Source: Chytridium lagenaria (Eukaryota; Chytridiomycota; Chytridiomycetes; Chytridiales; Chytridiaceae). Taken from it: a stretch of 61,660 bases of DNA. The first letter of the stretch is position 1; every line of letters begins with the position of its first letter. The stretch is from the NCBI GenBank assembly GCA_025449115.1, contig JAHLKC010000187.1:1-61660 (forward strand). Reading direction: 5' to 3'. Positions 58,784 to 61,660 of the stretch are shown here, one piece after another. A program made the translations under genes and the position numbers. The notes beneath the pieces were generated by a model. It made no database searches and had not been told where the DNA came from. It saw only the letters and a list, made by a program, of their open reading frames with translations.

Positions 58784-59825
58784 ATGAGTGATGAAGCGAT
58801 TCTAGCAGCCATCGAGGGCATTGCCATCCGACAGGATGATAACGCTCTGGAGGGTACAAGAAGGCTCAATGCAGAGGGGCACAACCATAACCACTCCGAA
58901 TCTACTATTTGTTGCGATGATAATCAAGAACTTACTGCTGCCCAGTACAGCAAGAGGCACACCTTACAAAGAAGGAATCTCGTATCGTTAAGGACAACAA
59001 CACTAGACAGTCCCTCGGTATCGGCGGTGCAATGACCGGTCCAAAAGGTGTTCTCGCCGATTACCGTTTCCATCAACGTCAAGAAAAGGCCCGCATGGCT
59101 GAAAAGGACCGTCAAGAAGCCGCCAAACTCTCTGCGACGGCGATGAAGTCCGGATGGATTGAGAGGGAAATCCAAAGAGAGGAGAGAGAGAAACTGGGGC
59201 TTGATAAAGATGAAGAGGAGATTGGGGATGATGAAGAGGATGCTCTTGATCGATTGCTGGAGAGTGAGGATGATGGGTATTTGAAGAGTATAGGATGAAG
59301 AGGTTGCAGGAGATGGCGGCGGTGAACTCGAGACCGAGGTTTGGAACGTTTACAGAGATGGAGGTGGATCAGTACGTTACAACTGTGGAAGGGCCGGGAT
59401 CAAATCCATATGACGAGAAAACCACTGTCGTTGTTCATCTCTTCCAACCCTCGCATGATGCATGTCGTCTTGTCAATGCCTTCCTCGCCGTTCTTGCACC
59501 GAAGTACCCTTTCACCAAGTTTGTGAGGATTGTGTCGACAAAGACGGGGGATTTCGATGAAGTTGCGTTGCCAGCGTTGCTTGTGTATCGTGGTGGGGAA
59601 CTTGCATTGACATTGTTAAGGGTTGACGATGAGATTGAGGGATGGAAGGGGGGAAGGTGTGGGGTAGATGATTTTGAAGAGTATCTTGTGAGGAGGAGGG
59701 TAGTGGATGCCGATGACATGGTGGATGGTGATGACATGAGTGGAGATATCTTTGGATATGAAAGTGGGAGGAGTAAGCTTTCGATCAGGGCAGCTATTAA
59801 CTCGCTTGCAGCTGATGGGAATTAA
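58784..59825 (+). CDS. Phosducin-like protein (thioredoxin-fold G-beta-gamma chaperone), two frameshifts
   Basis: Phosducin-like proteins work with the CCT chaperonin in folding G-beta subunits. The ATG at 58784 gives MSDEAILAAIEGIA. After a frame change near 58965 the diagnostic GAMTGPKGVLADYRFHQRQ follows, then an acidic/basic coiled-coil-like helix and, after a second break at 59295 (one base short), MKRLQEMA, RPRFGTFTEM and the thioredoxin-like domain: TTVVVHLFQPSHDACRLVNA, LAPKYPFTKFVRIVS, LPALLVYRGGELALTLLRVD. It ends ESGRSKLSIRAAINSLAADG. Total length of about 345 residues is normal. A chaperone of this type is expected to be active, so the breaks are probably sequence errors. Confidence 0.85.
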
Positions 59826-60540
59826 TTAGTTTAAAGAGCGTGTTCTGTTTGTACATTATTTATTGAAGGTAGCCGAGGAATAAAACCGGAGTCAATTTTT
59901 ATGTTTCTTATCTATTAAAGAATTATATTTTATTTCTTCTTGTCAAAAGCATTATGGTTATTACTGGCCATTGTTCATTCATTCATCCATCCATCCATCT
60001 ATCTATAAATAAATCTATCCAATCCAACCACCCACAGACCCGTCAACCTACGTAGCATAGTATAGCATAACATGCACTATCATGCAGGATAAGATGGTGT
60101 AGCAGAGAAAAGCACTGTATAATTCAAACAAAAAGATCAAAAATACGACGCGTAAAAGTACCGTAAAATGTCATAGATGTTCCGCCCTTTTATTTTACGT
60201 GACTGGTGAGAGGTGAGAGGCAACTCCTCAATGAATTGTCAAAGTCCCATCTTCGAAACTCTAAAAAAAAATGAATTAAAGTCGTGGTGTCTCCGTTACC
60301 CTTGGAATTGGGAATTTCCCTCTTTTGGTCTTCCGTCATCACTACATACCAACAATTTTCCAAACTATTTTCTTTTCCCCCTTCATCAAGGTCACAGCCC
60401 ACGTCTTGCATTGCATCAAGTCTCCTGTGGTGCTGCCTGCATCCCACTCACCCAATACCACATCATACAGCAGGCATCGTCTGCTGTAGTTACGAGAGCC
60501 CATTTAATTTACTTTTCATTTCCCAATTCGATTTCATATC
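59826..60540. other. Intergenic, no gene seen
   Basis: AT-rich 3' flank of the phosducin-like gene, a (CATC)n/(CTAT)n tract near 59972-60005, and the presumed promoter of the next gene. Confidence 0.5.
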
Positions 60541-61526
60541 ATGCTCATGTCTCCCGCCATCCTACTACTGCTGCTATCAGCTGCAGCGGGGGTCTTAGCA
60601 CAACAACCTAGAGCTCCTACTCCAACCTATCCCATCAAGATTATGAGCTTGGAAGTCGGGTCATCAATCACTGGAGAGATCTGGGTGAGTCTCATCATTC
60701 ATTCAAATCTCTTAATCAACTCCTCTGATAACCTTCTTGTATAGGTCTACCAACAACCCGGCATGGTCGCTGAAAGTAATTACTACTGTTACGCAAAGAC
60801 CATCTCAAAGACGTGGGTCGAGGCTGAGAATAGGCCTTGCACGCGAAAGGGGCCCGTCTCTGGATTTCCTAACACCTTTGCGTTTACTTTCAGTTTGGCG
60901 AGTGTCTCGGCCGCAAATTATAACATGTATGCTCTCATTAGTTTTAGGCCTGCAGATGGTAAGTTGTATTTAAAGATGTTCAGTCATATTGTATGTAGCT
61001 TAGACGAGGAGGCTTCAACTAATAACATCCGCAAAAGCGGGTCTGTGTTTTTAACTTTCACGAGTTCTGCGTAGCAGAGAGCAAGGCTTGAGCTTTTACT
61101 AGCACTTTCATTCGCCGCTATTCATATAGCGTTATAGACAACCTTTATTTTTACTACATTCTTCTCTCACTCCTACCGCATCTAATTTGCTTCTTATCTT
61201 TTAACTAATCTTCACCAACAAAAAAAATAATAATTATAGCTCAGCGATTCTTCAACTTGAATGCGGAATACATCCCAGATCATAATCAAGCGACGGATAA
61301 TATTCTTGGAGATCAGAGGGACTTGGGCCCCAATTATGTTCTAGAGTCATTTAATTTGATCGGTTCCGCCCCAGTTCCAGGGGCGACCTCTTCCTCTCCT
61401 CCCAACCCCAACACTCCCTCCACCACCAGCGGCAGCAACAACAACAATAATAACAACAACAATAACAACAACAATAACGCTGGAACCTCCCCGACCACCG
61501 TACCTCCTGGCGGCAGCAACCAATAA
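60541..61526 (+). CDS. Secreted Asn-rich protein, unknown function
   Basis: Three exons (60541-60684, 60745-60958, 61240-61526) join in phase to 214 residues without a break. Signal peptide: MLMSPAILLLLLSAAAGVLA, then QQPRAPTPTYPIKIMSLEVG. The mature domain, about 110 residues (WVYQQPGMVAESNYYCYAKT, NTFAFTFSLASVSAANYNMY, DAQRFFNLN), is beta-like with two Cys but matches no family I recognise. The C-terminus is a Ser/Thr/Pro linker with a 14-Asn run and ends PPGGSNQ. No GPI tail is seen in this frame, although downstream frames to the window edge are Ser/Arg-rich. Probably extracellular or wall-associated. Confidence 0.75.
61439..61480. repeat. AAC/AAT trinucleotide tract (polyAsn)
   Basis: Fourteen consecutive Asn codons in the last exon of the secreted protein; likely length-variable. 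Confidence 0.85.
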
Positions 61527-61660
61527 CTTAACAATGGTGGATCCGCCGACACCACCACACACCCACAACAACCACCAACTCGTCATCATCTCGCCTCGGT
61601 CGCCAGCGCCGTCGTCCGTCCTCATTCGCCGTCGTCCTTGGTTTCGTTTTTTACCGTAAA

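Overview
The window is eukaryotic and most likely from a fungus, probably an early-diverging zoosporic (chytrid-like) lineage. The fungal signs are compact genes with short GT..AG introns (about 40-100 nt), a histone H3 with SAIG at 87-90 and GERS at its C-terminus, and fungal secreted families: a BIM1/X325-like pair, a heme-thiolate peroxidase and PLB1-type SGNH lipases. A giant surface protein with REJ/IPT-like segments and a GPS-like motif points to zoosporic fungi. The phylum-level call is inference.

Layout. 1-12.2 kb, minus strand: a GST cut by the window edge, two tandem SGNH/phospholipase-B-like secreted hydrolases, two tandem BIM1/X325-like GPI proteins, and a clean five-exon choice-of-anchor-I secreted beta-propeller. 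12.6-19.2 kb: tRNA-His(GTG), a fragment resembling DNA polymerase alpha subunit B, a long SEL1-repeat gene, and two genes for disordered, repetitive proteins.

19.7-38.6 kb is a transposon nest. A minus-strand Ty1/Copia retroelement (gag-protease near 35-36.4 kb, integrase near 22.6-24.3 kb, RT near 20.8-22.5 kb) is interrupted by an 816-bp solo LTR with a perfect 5-bp target duplication and by an 8.66-kb CACTA-like DNA transposon with matching TIRs, subterminal repeats and two multi-exon genes. The nest separates copies A and B of a three-member small-gene family. Copy A carries a micro-inversion, copy B has a lost splice donor and a frameshift, and copy C (38.2-38.6 kb) looks intact.

39.4-61.6 kb: histone H3; a roughly 13-kb gene for a giant Ser/Thr-rich surface protein (signal anchor, mucin-like stalk, IPT- and REJ-like segments, GPS-like motif, one TM, repeat-bearing cytoplasmic tail); ribosomal protein uL2/RPL8; a secreted heme-thiolate peroxidase; a universal stress protein; a phosducin-like protein; and a secreted Asn-rich protein.

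A theme runs through the window. Many recognisable genes are split by single-base frameshifts, mostly apparent one-base losses in short G or C runs, while others (H3, RPL8, choice-of-anchor, BIM1-like B) are perfectly open. Uncorrected long-read homopolymer error is the simplest explanation, but real decay of some copies cannot be excluded. Coordinates of broken genes are gene extents, not clean coding sequences.
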